The notes beneath the pieces were generated by a model. It did no database searches. It saw only the letters and a program-made list of their open reading frames with translations, and had not been told where the DNA came from. The position numbers were made by a program, and so were the translations under genes. From Clytia hemisphaerica (Eukaryota; Cnidaria; Hydrozoa; Leptothecata; Clytiidae): 64,000 nt of DNA. The stretch's first letter is position 1, and each line of letters begins with the position of its first letter. The stretch covers positions 372,001 to 436,000 of the forward strand of contig CACVBU010000567.1 of assembly GCA_902728285.1 (NCBI GenBank). Direction: 5' to 3'. Shown piece after piece: positions 1-11,797 of the stretch.

Positions 1-1789
1 TGTAGTTTGAGGCTAAGGTCAGATCACCTTTTTTGGGAACTGGAATGATACCCCCTGTTAACCATGCAGAAGGTGGCACAAAATCGTTAAATGTATGGTT
101 ACAAAACTCTAGAAGGAGGTCAAGAAAAATAGGGTCTTTCCATAAAACTGTGGGTATATTGTCTAGACCGGAAGATTTATTGATAGAAAAAGATTTTAAA
201 GCTATTTTAAGTTCATCTTTAGTAAAAGACTCTGTTGAAATGTGTAAGAGATCAAAAACTTGGTTCAGAGGAAGTTGGTCAGGTCCGAGAAGTGGGGGAT
301 TTCCAAGCAGTGACTTAAAATGAGCAAGCCAATTCTCTTTTCTTTTCTCTGGAGATCCTCCTTTGAGCTGGATCGATGGATGATCCTTGCGCCCTGACAG
401 TTCATTGATTGTCTTCCAAGCAGCTGAGTGTTGATTGGAAAAATGAAGATGTGAAATAGAGTCAATTTTACCTTGAATAAAAGATGCTTCAGCTGTTAAA
501 TAAGCTTCATCTAAATATTTTTGGGCGTCAGCAAGGCGTTTTGAGGTTCTTCTGGTTGCGCGAGATAGGTGCCTTGCTTTGACTTTATCGTATTCATTGC
601 GTGCTGCGATGACAAGATCATTTTCAGACAGATGTGTTCTTTTGGTTTTAACTTTTTTGGGCAAAAGAGAGAGACAGACATGTTCATTTGCGTCTACCAA
701 AGTTTGGTATTTCTCTTCAATATTGTGATCGGGACGAGAGAGGAGGTCAAATCTATTTTTCACTTCAACCGCATAAATAGAGCGAAGATTAGAACTTGTA
801 TAAACTTGTTGCCAATCAATAGATTTCAGAGGGTTGGGTTTGCACTTTTTAGAAGATCTCAAACTTAGACAAATGTGTGCAGAAACGACTCTGTGGTCTG
901 AGCCAACAGAAGAAAAAGAAAAATATGATTGAGCATTTCTGACACTGTTTTTCCATTTATTTCGGACAAGGACATAGTCTATTTGGGATTTAGTTCCAGA
1001 GGGATGTTGGAAAGTCCAGAGCTTATTAGTATTTTTCATAAAAAGTGTATTTGTAGCAACAAGCTGATGTTGTAACATAAAATCAAAGAGTTTATTACCA
1101 TTTCTATTTGTCGATTTATGGTATGAAAATTTTACATTATCATTCCCTAACTGGGCATTAAAGTCGCCAGCTAATATAAGAAAGTTATGCGCAGGAATAG
1201 AAAGGATAGTTTGAGAAAGAATGGAATAGAAACTATCGACATCAACCTGTTCAGAGACATTAGTTGGACTGTAACAAGCTACAAAGGTTGTTTTAGGGTT
1301 GCTATTAAATTCGGCAACAATAATTCGATTTGAAATTTTACGGAGAGATAAAAGATTTTCTGCTGCTCTAGAAGAGAGTAGCATACCAATACCCCCGATT
1401 GTTGTTCCCTGGGAATTTTTCCATGCTGAGGCGGTTACAAGCTTGTTTTTACCAAGATTTGAGTGGAGGAACTCAATGTCTTTGTGTAGAAATCTATGCT
1501 CTTGAATACTGAGCACATCAATTTGGAATTTGGAAAAACACGAAAGAAGCTCTTGTTTTCTACTAACAAGAGATAGAGAGCGCACGTTGAAAGTGCTAAA
1601 AATGGCTGGATGTTTGCAAACTAGTAGTCTTTGTGTTTTAGGTTTTGTTACAGACTCAATCCTATCACCGTCAACTCTCTCTGGTGAGTTTGGAGAAGAC
1701 GGTTCATTGGTTTCGCGGGAAACAAGGTTTAAGTTTGAAACTGAGAAAGCAGGGGCTTTAACCCTGGTGCTGTTTAAAGAGTTATTCAT
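1..1789 (-). mobile_element. LINE ORF, endonuclease and start of reverse transcriptase (partial, RTE-like)
   Basis: Reading the minus strand from an ATG at 1789 gives an open frame of about 596 codons that leaves the window at base 1, so the 3' end is missing. The N-terminal half carries apurinic-type endonuclease (EEP) motifs in order: FNVRSL, IQEHR, GGIGML, ACYSPTN, GDFNAQLG, SQIDYVLV and SDHRVV. The C-terminal part enters the reverse-transcriptase N-terminal region (GIIPVPKKGDLTLASNY). The spacing and the NTLF..WTFQHPSG block are typical of RTE-like LINEs, which cleave target DNA and prime reverse transcription there. No ORF1 is seen upstream. The frame has no stop, so the copy may be young. 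The clade is an inference; the EN-RT assignment is firm. Confidence 0.88.
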
Positions 1790-2265
1790 GGTATTTCTTT
1801 CGATAGCTAAATGTTTCTAATGCTCCGCGCCACTGGATACATCATAGGGAGAATGACAGTAAATACTGTCTAAAGAGGTCAACCACCCCATGAGGCAAAA
1901 ATAAAACACTGCAAGAAGCCAACCTATGCAGAGTGTGCAGTACCCAACTAACTTGGGCAAAATCCCTTTAGCCTGGAGGCCAAACGGACAGATAGGAGAA
2001 CCATACTAACGGTTTCTTGTTAAATGCTTCTACCACTATTCACTTTACCTGCAACAAAGTGAGATTTAATGGTTTTCTCCAGGTTTTACAGTAATCCTTC
2101 TGTTTTGTGGAACGAAATTTAATGTTAAAACTTGATAAAATACAGTATTTGTGTGATAAAAAGTGAATTCGCAGTTATATGGTTAAAAAATAAGTTTGTA
2201 TGTACAGGTTGAAAAATACGGTTACTATTCACAGTCAAAAGTCTTAGTCAAATTAGGAGCGTACT
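1790..2265. other. Non-coding stretch upstream of the LINE ORF
   Basis: No convincing coding sequence on either strand. By position it is probably the 5' UTR or promoter region of the minus-strand LINE. The element's 5' boundary is not visible. Confidence 0.4.
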
Positions 2266-2487
2266 GACAATTTTCAACACCAAAGTGATTAACATTGCCT
2301 CTATGATTCTTTATAAATAATTGTTAGATAAATATACTACTGTGGACGATTTTCAACACTGAAGTGATTAACATCGCTGTAAGATGATCAATGATGGTAT
2401 TTGAAATACAAGCGTATGATGGTAAATAACTATTCAATAAATGTCATAAAAATACAGCGATTTTCAACACTAAAGTGATTAACATCG
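2266..2487. repeat. Three interspersed copies of a palindromic 30-mer
   Basis: Copies lie at about 2266-2297, 2345-2376 and 2457-2487. Each has the form CGATTTTCAACAC, a 4-base loop, then GTGATTAACATCG. The halves pair at about 10 of 13 positions, so each copy can form a short hairpin. Unrelated AT-rich spacers of about 47 and 80 bp separate them. They sit upstream of the minus-strand LINE ORF and could be promoter repeats of that element. Confidence 0.7.
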
Positions 2488-2746
2488 TCTTGGATGAAAA
2501 AAATATATACTTGTTTTATCTAAGAATTAATATAGCAGAAAGAAGAAAGGCAAGTGTTGACGTAAACCTGATGGAAAAAAAGGGCACACTATTAATCTGA
2601 CTGAACTTTTGAAGATTGGCTCTGCAGGGCAAGGGCGCCAGACTTCCAGAAGGAAGTCATCCTTGGGGAAGACTTAAGCAGTCAACCCGCATACCCTATA
2701 GTCTTAGACTATAGCATAGTCTAGTTGGGAAGCTGCAAGAATAAAG

Positions 2747-2939
2747 CCAGACGATCTCAATCGAACGGAATCGACAGTCGAACCAGTCGAACAACAATCG
2801 AACCAATTGAATATTACCCAGAATTTTGACGTTCGATTGAGATTCGATCGCGTTCGACAATCGAATTTCAATCGGTCGATTGCGTTCGATTTGGTTCGAC
2901 TGGTTCGATCGTCGATTCCGTTCGATTGAGATCGTCTGG
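2747..2939. mobile_element. TCGA-rich MITE, copy 1
   Basis: A 193-bp palindromic element with inverted ends of nearly 30 bp (start CCAGACGATCTCAATCGAAC; the other end is its reverse complement). The interior is repeats of TTCGAT/ATCGAA. Its left flank (2724-2746) reappears inverted to the right of the copy ending at 36718, so the full element may be longer. There is no coding capacity. Confidence 0.8.
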
Positions 2940-3250
2940 TAATCTCTAATCAAAGAAAATAGTTTCAATCAGTGATTCTCTGACCTTCCCAGCAGTTTGC
3001 AGAGTATGGCAGTATGGCAGAAATCATGGAGATCTCGGGGGCAGAGTGTGTATCAGTTTCAAGGACAGGGGTAAATTTTTGATAATTTTCTGGTCTCACT
3101 CAAGGGCAAAATCACTGAAAATTGGCCAATTGTGTTACTTTTTCTGTTTTTTAGCAGCCTTTCAGGGGGTCCTAGGTCACTTGCTCGACAGTACACTTGT
3201 GCGACAGCTCAGTTGTTCAACATTTAACAAAATTGTCGAGGACAGGGGCA

Positions 3251-3766
3251 NNNNNNNNNNNNNNNNNNNNNNNNNNNNNNNNNNNNNNNNNNNNNNNNNN
3301 NNNNNNNNNNNNNNNNNNNNNNNNNNNNNNNNNNNNNNNNNNNNNNNNNNNNNNNNNNNNNNNNNNNNNNNNNNNNNNNNNNNNNNNNNNNNNNNNNNNN
3401 NNNNNNNNNNNNNNNNNNNNNNNNNNNNNNNNNNNNNNNNNNNNNNNNNNNNNNNNNNNNNNNNNNNNNNNNNNNNNNNNNNNNNNNNNNNNNNNNNNNN
3501 NNNNNNNNNNNNNNNNNNNNNNNNNNNNNNNNNNNNNNNNNNNNNNNNNNNNNNNNNNNNNNNNNNNNNNNNNNNNNNNNNNNNNNNNNNNNNNNNNNNN
3601 NNNNNNNNNNNNNNNNNNNNNNNNNNNNNNNNNNNNNNNNNNNNNNNNNNNNNNNNNNNNNNNNNNNNNNNNNNNNNNNNNNNNNNNNNNNNNNNNNNNN
3701 NNNNNNNNNNNNNNNNNNNNNNNNNNNNNNNNNNNNNNNNNNNNNNNNNNNNNNNNNNNNNNNNNN
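3251..3766. other. Assembly gap (516 N)
   Basis: A run of undetermined bases. The 5' exon(s) of the Disabled-like gene, whose first visible exon starts at 3960, could lie here or further left. Confidence 1.
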
Positions 3767-3959
3767 ATGTTTTCCCAGAAAAAAAATTATGTTTTTGATA
3801 ACTTTTAATTGTGACATGGCGTGATGTTTTTGAAATATAACAAGCAAGAATTCTGAAAATGAAAAAATGGCTGGTTACCCCTTGTGTACCATATATACCA
3901 TTTAGGTTATAGAGTTTAGGACATGTTTATTTTTATTTTCAATTTTGAATTCTTCACAG

Positions 3960-6900
3960 CACAAGATGGAGTCAGCAAATTTGAGGGATTTGGAGTTGAT
4001 TTCAAATGTAAAGTATGTGGAAAAGTTTTTGTATTGAATTTGACGAATTAATTTTTCTGTCCTAGAAAAATTGGACTGATTCTTAATAAAAAAGTAGAAT
4101 CTACAAACCAAGAGTTCAATAAAAAAGAGTTTTAACAATGAGTTTTCATGTTCAATCAAAAGATAAATTTAAGATTCCAAAGTACTGGTATGTTTTTTTT
4201 GTACAAAATGTTAAGCAAATAGATCAAAAAAATCAAGTCTACATAAATCATAGAGGATTTGTTATTTTTATTATTATGTTCTCACTCTTTTGGGACGCAC
4301 TATTCTATAGTAAAAAGAAATCAGACAAGCACTTTTAACATTATCAAAATTTGTTACTTTTTTTCGTTTTTTCCAGTTAATTGGCTGCACAGATGTTCCT
4401 GCAGCAAGGGGAGATGATATCTGCCAATCTGCAATGACCAAACTGAAGGTATTCACTGCTTGAGTATAAACAATTTGGAAATTTCTTTTTATTCATAGAA
4501 TTATATTCCACAGGTCTATCGACCTCTACGAAATAATTTACATTTATAAATATTGTCTAATTCTTCATCTGTCGTCCAGTCGTCAGAAGATATGGACAGA
4601 GAAGACGTTGTTTTGGTCTTTGTCCTAGGTTTTCGAAATAGGCGAAGGTTTGTTCTAGTGCTTCCTCTTACATGCCAAACGAAATTATCATTTTCTACAT
4701 TCATTTTCTTTGCCTTTTGGCACATATCTTTAATAATTTTTCTTTCGTTGATGGTGAAGTCGTCTGTAATGCTAAAGCCACCAATTTCGTTGAATCGTTT
4801 CAGCTTATGCAGATTTTGCATTATCCGTTTTTTTTCCTCCATACTTTTTAAGATCAACTTGATTGGACGCCAGTTGTAGCCCTTTTTCTGTTTTGTCCAA
4901 TGCGATGGTGGGACAGTTTGATATCTTGGACGCCAATGTTATCTAGTATACCTTCAATATCTATTTTGTCTTTTTCCTGTTGTTCCTCTTTCTTATGTAC
5001 CTCTAATTCCACCATTCCATGTATAATGATGTTTCGTTTTCTTGATTCGATGTCTCTTTCTTCATTCTTATTTTCTTGTTGGTGTTCTCTCACTACTGAT
5101 TTGAAATTATCCTTGTTTTTCTTAGTTATTTCAACAGCGTATGTTTTTTCTGATGTTTTTTCTATGTATTTCGTCGTTAGCTTTATTTCTTCTTTTATAA
5201 TCTGCTTGCTTTTTATTTCAAAGTCAGCCATCTTATTGGTTAAGATGCTTTCGATATCGTTCTTAAGGCTGCGGCTCCTGGCTAGCTGGTTTTCGAGCTT
5301 TTTAATGATGTCGTCCTTCTTCTCAATCTCCTTCTGCATCATATGATACGAGTTCTCACCTATTTTACTCATTAGAGATCGTGTTATCCGCACGCAATTC
5401 TGACATAGATATTATTTGTTATAAGTGTTGGCAAAAATTTGCAGCTGGTAAAGCGGTAATTATGTGCACTTGTTGTGTACCATGCGGTGACAGTTTCAGC
5501 ATTTTAGACGGTTTTGGTCATCGTCATCTGAGCAGGAGGGAGAGTACATGTTTGGTTTTGTTTACAGTAGCTTCTTCAAATGGTTGTTTTTCTTGCTTTT
5601 TGTCAGTTTTTTCGTTCATGTTTTTTCTTCAATGTGTCCTTTTTCAAAAAAGTATACTTTTGAAATACAGTGTGTCTCTTTAATTTGATTTTCAAGGGGA
5701 ATCGTATTTTTTCGAATAGTTACGTAACGAAAAGGAATGGGATCAACAGAATTCTAACCACACAAATGTTTTTTTTCTACAAGTTTGATTGATTAGCAAC
5801 ATGGTTCAATTTATTTTAGATGATTGCAGTACAGAAAAACAAAGAGAAGAAAGAACATAAACAAAAAATCACCGTCAATATTACTCTGAAAGGAATACGT
5901 ATTCTAGATGAAACTACTGAGGTTTGTGTTATATGTTTGTGTTACTTTAAGGGGATTAATTTTCAGGGGGATTAAATTTCGTTGTTGAGCTAATTCATTA
6001 AATTTCAAGATTTCGCAGGAACTTAATTCACGTAAAATTTCAAGATTGCGCAGGAACTTAATTTCCTGGGACAAGCTGGAGTTTTTACAAGCTCTTATTT
6101 GATTTGATTGGTCGTTAAGATGTAATAAAAGAATTTATTACTTTTTCTAAAGAACACGTCATCTCTACCACTTTAAATGACTAGAGACATTATTTTCATG
6201 ATTTTGTGTCTTTTTGGACCTACCTCCGGGTGCCCCGGTGGAGGTCCTATGAATTAACCTCTGTCTGTTCGTCCGTCCGTCCGTCCGTCCGTCCGTCCGT
6301 CCGTCCGTCCGTTCGTCTGTTACCAGCTTTTCTCGAGATTGGCTCATTAGTTTTTTCTGATTTTTTGCACAAAGATGCAAAATGGCAATGGGCAAAATGT
6401 GACGGAGTCCGATTTTCGAAAAAAAATCATTTCGGAAAAACCGACTTTTTGGCATTTTCTCAAGATTTCATCATTAGTTTTTTCTGATTTTTTGCACAAA
6501 GATGCGTATTAGCAATCCCCAAAACTTGGCCGAGTCAGATTTTTGAGAAAAAATCTTTTCTGGTCGAAAATGCCGGAAATATGCCGGAAATCGCTGTTTT
6601 TGCAGATTTTCATCGGACTTTTTCCTTATATTTCGTTGTTTTTTCACACAAAAACATTATTAATAGTAATGTCCACGATCAAGCATGATTCAACTGTCAT
6701 TAAAACTGATTTTTGAAGCCGGAACTTTCTAAAAATCGCCGGAACAGCCGATTTTCGCCGGAAAAACGGTATTTCTTGAATTTCTTGAGCTGTACTTTAT
6801 ATTTTTTCATGAAATTTTGCACACTGATGCAAAATGTCAATACCTAAATTGTGGCGAAGCCCGATTTTCGAAAAAAATTCATTTCCGGCCGAAAATGCCG

Positions 6901-9900
6901 GAAATATGCCGGAAAAACTGGTTTTTGTCATTTTCTCGAGATTTTATCATTAGTTTTTTCTGATTTTTTGCTCGAAGATGCGTATTAACAATGTCCAAAA
7001 CATGGCCGAGTCTGATTTTTGAGAAAAAAAATTTTCCGGCGGAAAATGCCTGAAATATGCCGGAAATCGCCGTTTTTCTAGATTTTCATTAGACTTTTTC
7101 CTTATAATTGGTTGTTTTTTCATTCAAAAACATTATTAATAGCAATGCCCACCATCAAGCACGTTTCAATTTTCAATAAAATTGATTTTTGAAGCCGGAA
7201 CTATTTTAAAAGTCGCCGGAACAACCTATTTTCGCCGGAAAGACAGTATTTCTTGAATTTCTCGAGCTGTACTTTCTATTTTTTTATGAAATTTTGCACA
7301 CTGACGCAAAATGACAATACCTAAAATGTGATGGAGCCCTATTTTCGAAGCCGGAAAAACCGGTTTTTTGACATTTTCTCGAATTTTTATTGTTTTTTCT
7401 GATTTTTTACAGAAAGATGCGTATTCGCAATGTTCAAAACATGGCCGAGTTCGATTTTTGAGAAAAAAATTTTTCCGGTTGAAAATTCCGGAAATCGCCG
7501 TTTTTGCAGATTTTCATTGGATTTTTTCCTTACATTTCTATTTTTTTCACACAAAAACATTATTGATAACAATGCTCACCATCAAGCATTGTCAATAAAA
7601 CTGAATTTTGCGACCAGAACTTTCTATTTAGTTTTTCTCTACAACCCTTCCCTCTCCCCCTACCATCAATCAATAATGAATTTCTTGCGTTATGCATTTT
7701 CGCTAAACGCTATGTTTTCTGACTGATTTTTTTTCATTTTTCTCCTTGCATTACTGTATCTAACTTTCATCATCAGGTAGGTCCATATTAAGTCCCACGA
7801 AACTTTTATAGTAAACTAATGAAAGATTTATATTCGTTTGATTTCGTTACAGAGGATAGACCATGCGCATCCCATCCATCGAATCTCCTTCATCAGTCAT
7901 GACAATGATGACAAACGAACCTTTGCCTATATTGTCGGCACAAAAGAAGGATACAAACTCTTTGCCATCAAGTCCATGAAAGAGGTATTGAACTAAACTT
8001 CGCACCATGCCCTATTTTTAATGGTATTGTCTCAAAAAATTTATTATTTTTGAAGCAGCACTCTTCAAGAAGAGATGTTTCAAATTTTAGCATATTATTC
8101 ACCAAAATTTCAAGGTATTCTTGTTTAAGATCAATTTTTCCGTCTCAGACGAAAAACCTTGCTTTGGTCACTGCATTTCATATTTTGGTAGTGTCTAATA
8201 AATTTTGTTGTTCTTGAAGCACCACTGTCCAAAGAGAAACACAAGTACTTTTTCTGTTTGTATCGATGATTAATGTATTAAACTTAACATTCCAGTTCGA
8301 TCAAATTTGATTTTAAAATTTGTTCCTCAATTTGTAAGATCTTTTGAGAATATCCGCTCAGGATTTTTTTATCTCTCTTTAACTTTGCTTGATTGAAAAC
8401 CATCATAGGCAGAGCAAATCACAAGCACGTTGAAATCACTATTCCAAGAAGTCTTTGAACGTTTCCAAGCCAAGAAACAAGAAGAGCAAGTGGAGGAAGC
8501 TACTGAAACAAAGGAGCAACCAGCTGTCGTGGAGACTCCTGTCGTCAATGAACAACCATCAACCAACAATGAAGGGAACTTCTTTGATGTCAATGAAGAC
8601 GTATGATAGGATCTTCTTTCTTAGAAATTAATTCTACAGTTTTGAACATCATTTCATTTTGTCTTGTCTTTCTAGCCCTGGGTTAGGCGACCCACTTTTC
8701 GCCCTGTCTATATAAATGGTGAATAATGTTGATAGAAACTTGACTGTCTAAAGCCATTGCATTGCCTTTTTTTGACGTCAATGCAATGACTTGCAATCGG
8801 CCTACTTTCTACCAACTTATCGCCTACTCAAGCAATTAGAATAGACAGGGCAGAAAGTCTGCCGTCTCAGCTAGACTTAGACGACCAACTTTTTCCCCTG
8901 CCTATTCTAAAAGATTGAAAGAAGATATTCCAGTGACGTAAAAAGAGGGCAAAGCATTGACTTCAGACAGCCAACAATCTTGCGTTTCGTCTGTTCATGT
9001 TGCCTCTAAAAGATTCTCATTCAAAGCCTTTATCCCCAAAAGAACTTTCCCTTCAAATACATCAAAACATTGTTTGAACCTTTACAGATCAGTGTTTTAA
9101 AAGCTCTCCCATCTCTGTGAAGTATCTGAAGATGTCTTTCTCAAAATTATGCATTATTCACCAAAATTTTAAGTATATGTGCTAATTTGCTGTGTAAAAT
9201 CCATTTTACAGTGTTAAAAGTTTTTCCGTCTCAAACGGATTTCCGTCTCAGCGAGGTCTATAAAGAGGTTTTTCCGTCTCAAAATTCGACATAATTCATA
9301 GACCAGCGTCCGAGATTCAAAAAAGGCCTTAAAAATTGTTTTCGTAGGGCACCCCTTAGATCAGGGCAAATTTTTGATATTATGCTCCTAATAGGGTGTA
9401 GAATCGACAAAAAAAATTTGCCCTTCGAATCTCCTGCAGTTTTCGAGTGAATCGATTTTTAGTTAATCGATAGAACTCATCAAGGGTCCCCCCTTTACTA
9501 ACGGTTTTTTCGAAGTCTGAAAATCAAATATCTGAGACTACCAACGGATTCAGCGTGAAAAGTAGATAAAGAAAATGGGGTTATTTGTTAAGTTTCGACC
9601 ACCTGTTGCCGAGAAATGGCACTTTTAAGGCGAAAAATCGAAGTTTTTGGCGTTTTCCGATGACGTCAGCATTTTCCTATGAGCATTTTCAGAAAAGTCA
9701 TTCCCACAGCTGGATAGCCCTGAATTAGTAGTATCCAAAAATGGTATGGTTTGTCAACTTTCAATGTATAGATCTCGAGATAATTCATTTTTAAGGTGGA
9801 TAATTATGCTGAAAAACTGCTGACTCAGCAAAAAATATCGATAATTTTCAATATTTAAACCAAAATATCTCGAGATCTAGACATCGAAAGTTAACAAACC

Positions 9901-11607
9901 ATACCATTTTTGGATACTACTAATTCAGGGCTATCCAGCTGTGGGAATGACTTTTTCTGAAAATGCTCATAGGAAAATGCTGACGTCATCGGAAAACGCC
10001 AAAAACGTCGATTTTTCGCCTTAAAAATGCCATTTCTCGGCACCAGGTGGTCGAAACTTAACAAATAACTCCATTTTCTTTATCTACTTTTCACGCTGAA
10101 TCCGTTGGTAGTCTCAGATATTTGATTTTCAGACTTCGAAAAAACCGTTAGTAAAGGGGGGACCCTTGATAAGTTTTATCGATTAACTAAGAATCGATTC
10201 ACTCGAAAACTGCAGGAGATTCGAAGGGCAAATTTTTTTTGTCAATTCTACACCCTATTAGGAGCATAATATCAAAAATTTGCCCTGATCTAAGGGGTGC
10301 CCTACGAAGTGACACAATCCACTGACTCGGCCGCTGGTCTATCACCAAAATATCAAGAATGTGCTATAGTTTGCTGCGTACAATCCATTTTCCATCTCAG
10401 ACGAAAATCTTGCTTTGACCACTGAACAGATATATCATTTTTGAATTTTCAGCCAACTTACGACAATCCAAAAGATGCGTTTGGAGACTGGAACCAACTC
10501 AACGAACAAATTCAAGTCATGCAAAACGTAAGACTTACTTTGACCTTAAAGTTGTTTAGCAGGTCTGATTGTTTTGAGGCTTTGAATTGGAGAATGAGTT
10601 GATTGGAACAAAATTAAAACCAAGTTGCCAAATCAAAAAATAATTGAAAATTAACTTGACTTTTTAGACAAAATAGAAGGTATCGTATCATATAACAAGT
10701 ATTCCAACAAAGACCAGCAAAATTGTTTTAGATTTTTCCACGGCAAAGGAACTTCTACTTTATCTTGTTTAACCTTTTTCAGGACCAACCATCAGATGGG
10801 TTTGACATGTTCGCCGACACTAACGGATATTCATCCACGACAACCAACGATCCCTTCGGTGGTGATAACTTCACCAACAACTCCACGACAACTGACCAAA
10901 ACCCCTTTGATGACTCGTCCCCATTCAATGCGGTAGATCCTAAACAAAACTCTGCACAAAAGGATCTTGATTTCTTTGCAGCACCATCCGTTCCTGCCCG
11001 CCCTGTTGAACAACCGCCTACCCAACAAACTGATCAATTATACAGTGTCGTTCAACGGCCTAACAAAACAGAAGACGATGCTCCGCTCCTCATAAATGAC
11101 CCGTTCGCTGAGCTTAAGAAGAATATCAACGAGATGCACAAACAAAACCAACAACAACCACCGCAACCACAATTCGGTTATTTCCCACAACAGCAACCAA
11201 TGAACGGAACAACTTCGCCTTTCCAGCAACAACAAGGGAACCCTTTCGCAAACACTCAATCCTTTGGTGGTATGCAACAACAAAATCCTTACCAGCAACC
11301 GATCGTTCCACCCCGCCCAGTTGCCGCAACGCCCGCTCCAAACCCTTTTACCACCACTTTACCAGCGGCGGCTCCACAAGATGAATTCGGGTGGACTGTC
11401 ACTAAACCGGTTGCTGCTCCTCGCAAGGCACCAACACCGGCTGCACCATCTAACCCACAATCCGATCCTTTTGCTTTCTTGAATAACCAAACAGGCCCCA
11501 CAACAAACGCTCCTGTGGAAAGCAAACCAACCAACGGATTTCCAGCGCAATTCTCGAACACCTCTACTACGTCAGCTTCCAGTGATATCATGGACTTGCT
11601 TGGTTGA
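3960..11607 (+). CDS. Dab: Disabled (Dab) homologue, PTB-domain endocytic adaptor (5' partial)
   Basis: Exons: 3960-4012, 4377-4448, 5820-5921, 7853-7984, 8409-8600, 10453-10527 and 10783-11607. After the first, all join in phase 0 at GT-AG sites, giving about 482 visible residues; the N-terminus is missing. Exons 1-5 form a PTB domain: DGVSKFEGFGVDFKCK, LIGCTDVPAARGDD, ITVNITLKGIRILDE, HPIHRISFIHND, RTFAYIVGTKEGYKLFAIKS, LKSLFQEVFERFQAKK. This is the Dab1/Dab2 layout, which binds NPxY tails of LDL-receptor-family proteins and phosphoinositides at the plasma membrane. The last exon is a low-complexity, Q/P/N-rich tail with three NPF and three DPF motifs, expected to bind EH-domain proteins and AP-2, and it ends in MDLLG. 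This supports a Dab2-like clathrin-adaptor role. Introns are loaded with transposons. Confidence 0.92.
4516..5393 (-). pseudogene. LINE ORF1-like gene, frameshifted, antisense inside a Dab intron
   Basis: The minus-strand frame from 5393 to about 4884 encodes a long K/E-rich coiled coil followed by RKRNIIIHGM and LSHHRIGQ, typical of ORF1 proteins of non-LTR retrotransposons. A one-base shift near 4884 moves the continuation (GYNWRPIKLILKSMEEKKRI) into another frame, which runs to 4516 (FSITDDFTINERKIIKDM, then a basic tail). Together they make one ORF1 protein of about 290 aa, so this is a decayed copy or contains a sequencing error. No reverse transcriptase follows. ORF1 proteins are RNA-binding chaperones of LINE particles. 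The copy lies in the Dab intron 4449-5819. Confidence 0.72.
6066..6180. repeat. MITE-like repeat of the GCTGGAGTTTTTACAAG family
   Basis: Shares CAAGCTGGAGTTTTTACAAG and the downstream TTCTAAAGAAC block with copies near 58527-58682 and 60527-60665. The three copies are diverged and AT-rich. Non-coding; lies in a Dab intron. Confidence 0.5.
6216..7784. mobile_element. Non-autonomous element with internal tandem units, in a Dab intron
   Basis: Bounded by GGACCTACC (6216) and GGTAGGTCC (7784). The left end is itself a GC-rich hairpin, followed by a (TCCG)n run at about 6269-6312. The interior is three diverged tandem units of about 440-480 bp, with starts near 6471, 6948 and 7386. They are rich in GCCGGAAA/TTTTCGG motifs. 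No coding capacity. A minimal hairpin with the same ends sits at 22614-22657. Confidence 0.6.
8672..8930. repeat. Degenerate MITE related to the GCTCTAG/TAA family
   Basis: Contains GACCCACTTTTCGCCCTG and inverted GACAGGGCAGAAAGT blocks like the intact copies at 11798-11883 and 45941-46170, but the outer ends are eroded. Non-coding; in the Dab intron 8601-10452. Confidence 0.5.
9299..10341. mobile_element. Fold-back element, copy 1 (1.04 kb near-perfect palindrome)
   Basis: Both ends read TAGACCAGCG(G/T)CCGAG in inverted orientation. The two arms, each about 500 bp, are near-identical reverse complements around a short centre near 9820-9870. No ORF. It sits inside a Dab intron, so the pre-mRNA could fold into a long double-stranded stem. 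A second copy starts at 63019. The insertion interrupts a sequence repeated elsewhere (TTCCGTCTCAGACGAAAA type). Confidence 0.92.
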
Positions 11608-11797
11608 ACAAGGGATATTTGTTTTTATTCATGATATGCATCATTGCAATGTCTTTTGTTCTGACATTACATCACGGACCCAACAACTGGTTGGTTGTAA
11701 GTGACGTAAAATCAGTCAATACGTCACTTTCAACCAATCAGCTGTTGGGTCCTTGGAAGACATCGCAGTGGTGCGTATCATGAATTAATGTTCTTAA

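Noticed and set aside
2266..2487. CRISPR-like repeat-spacer array
   Set aside because: Only three diverged repeats with unequal spacers in a eukaryotic genome and no cas genes; better explained as LINE promoter repeats.
3046..3847. Open frames of 203-250 codons on both strands
   Set aside because: They run through the 516-base assembly gap; the residues are unknown, so they are not genes.
4553..5346. Plus-strand frames rich in S/F/L
   Set aside because: Antisense of the LINE ORF1; the minus strand has the coiled coil and RKRNIIIHGM motif.
6165..6487. Frames of 93-96 codons with TDGRTDGR or VRPSVRPS repeats
   Set aside because: Translations of the (TCCG)n microsatellite, not protein genes.
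10831..11591. Several antisense and shifted frames over the Dab tail
   Set aside because: Shadows of the biased CAA/CCA-rich coding exon; the plus-strand frame carries the NPF/DPF motifs and the splice-compatible phase.
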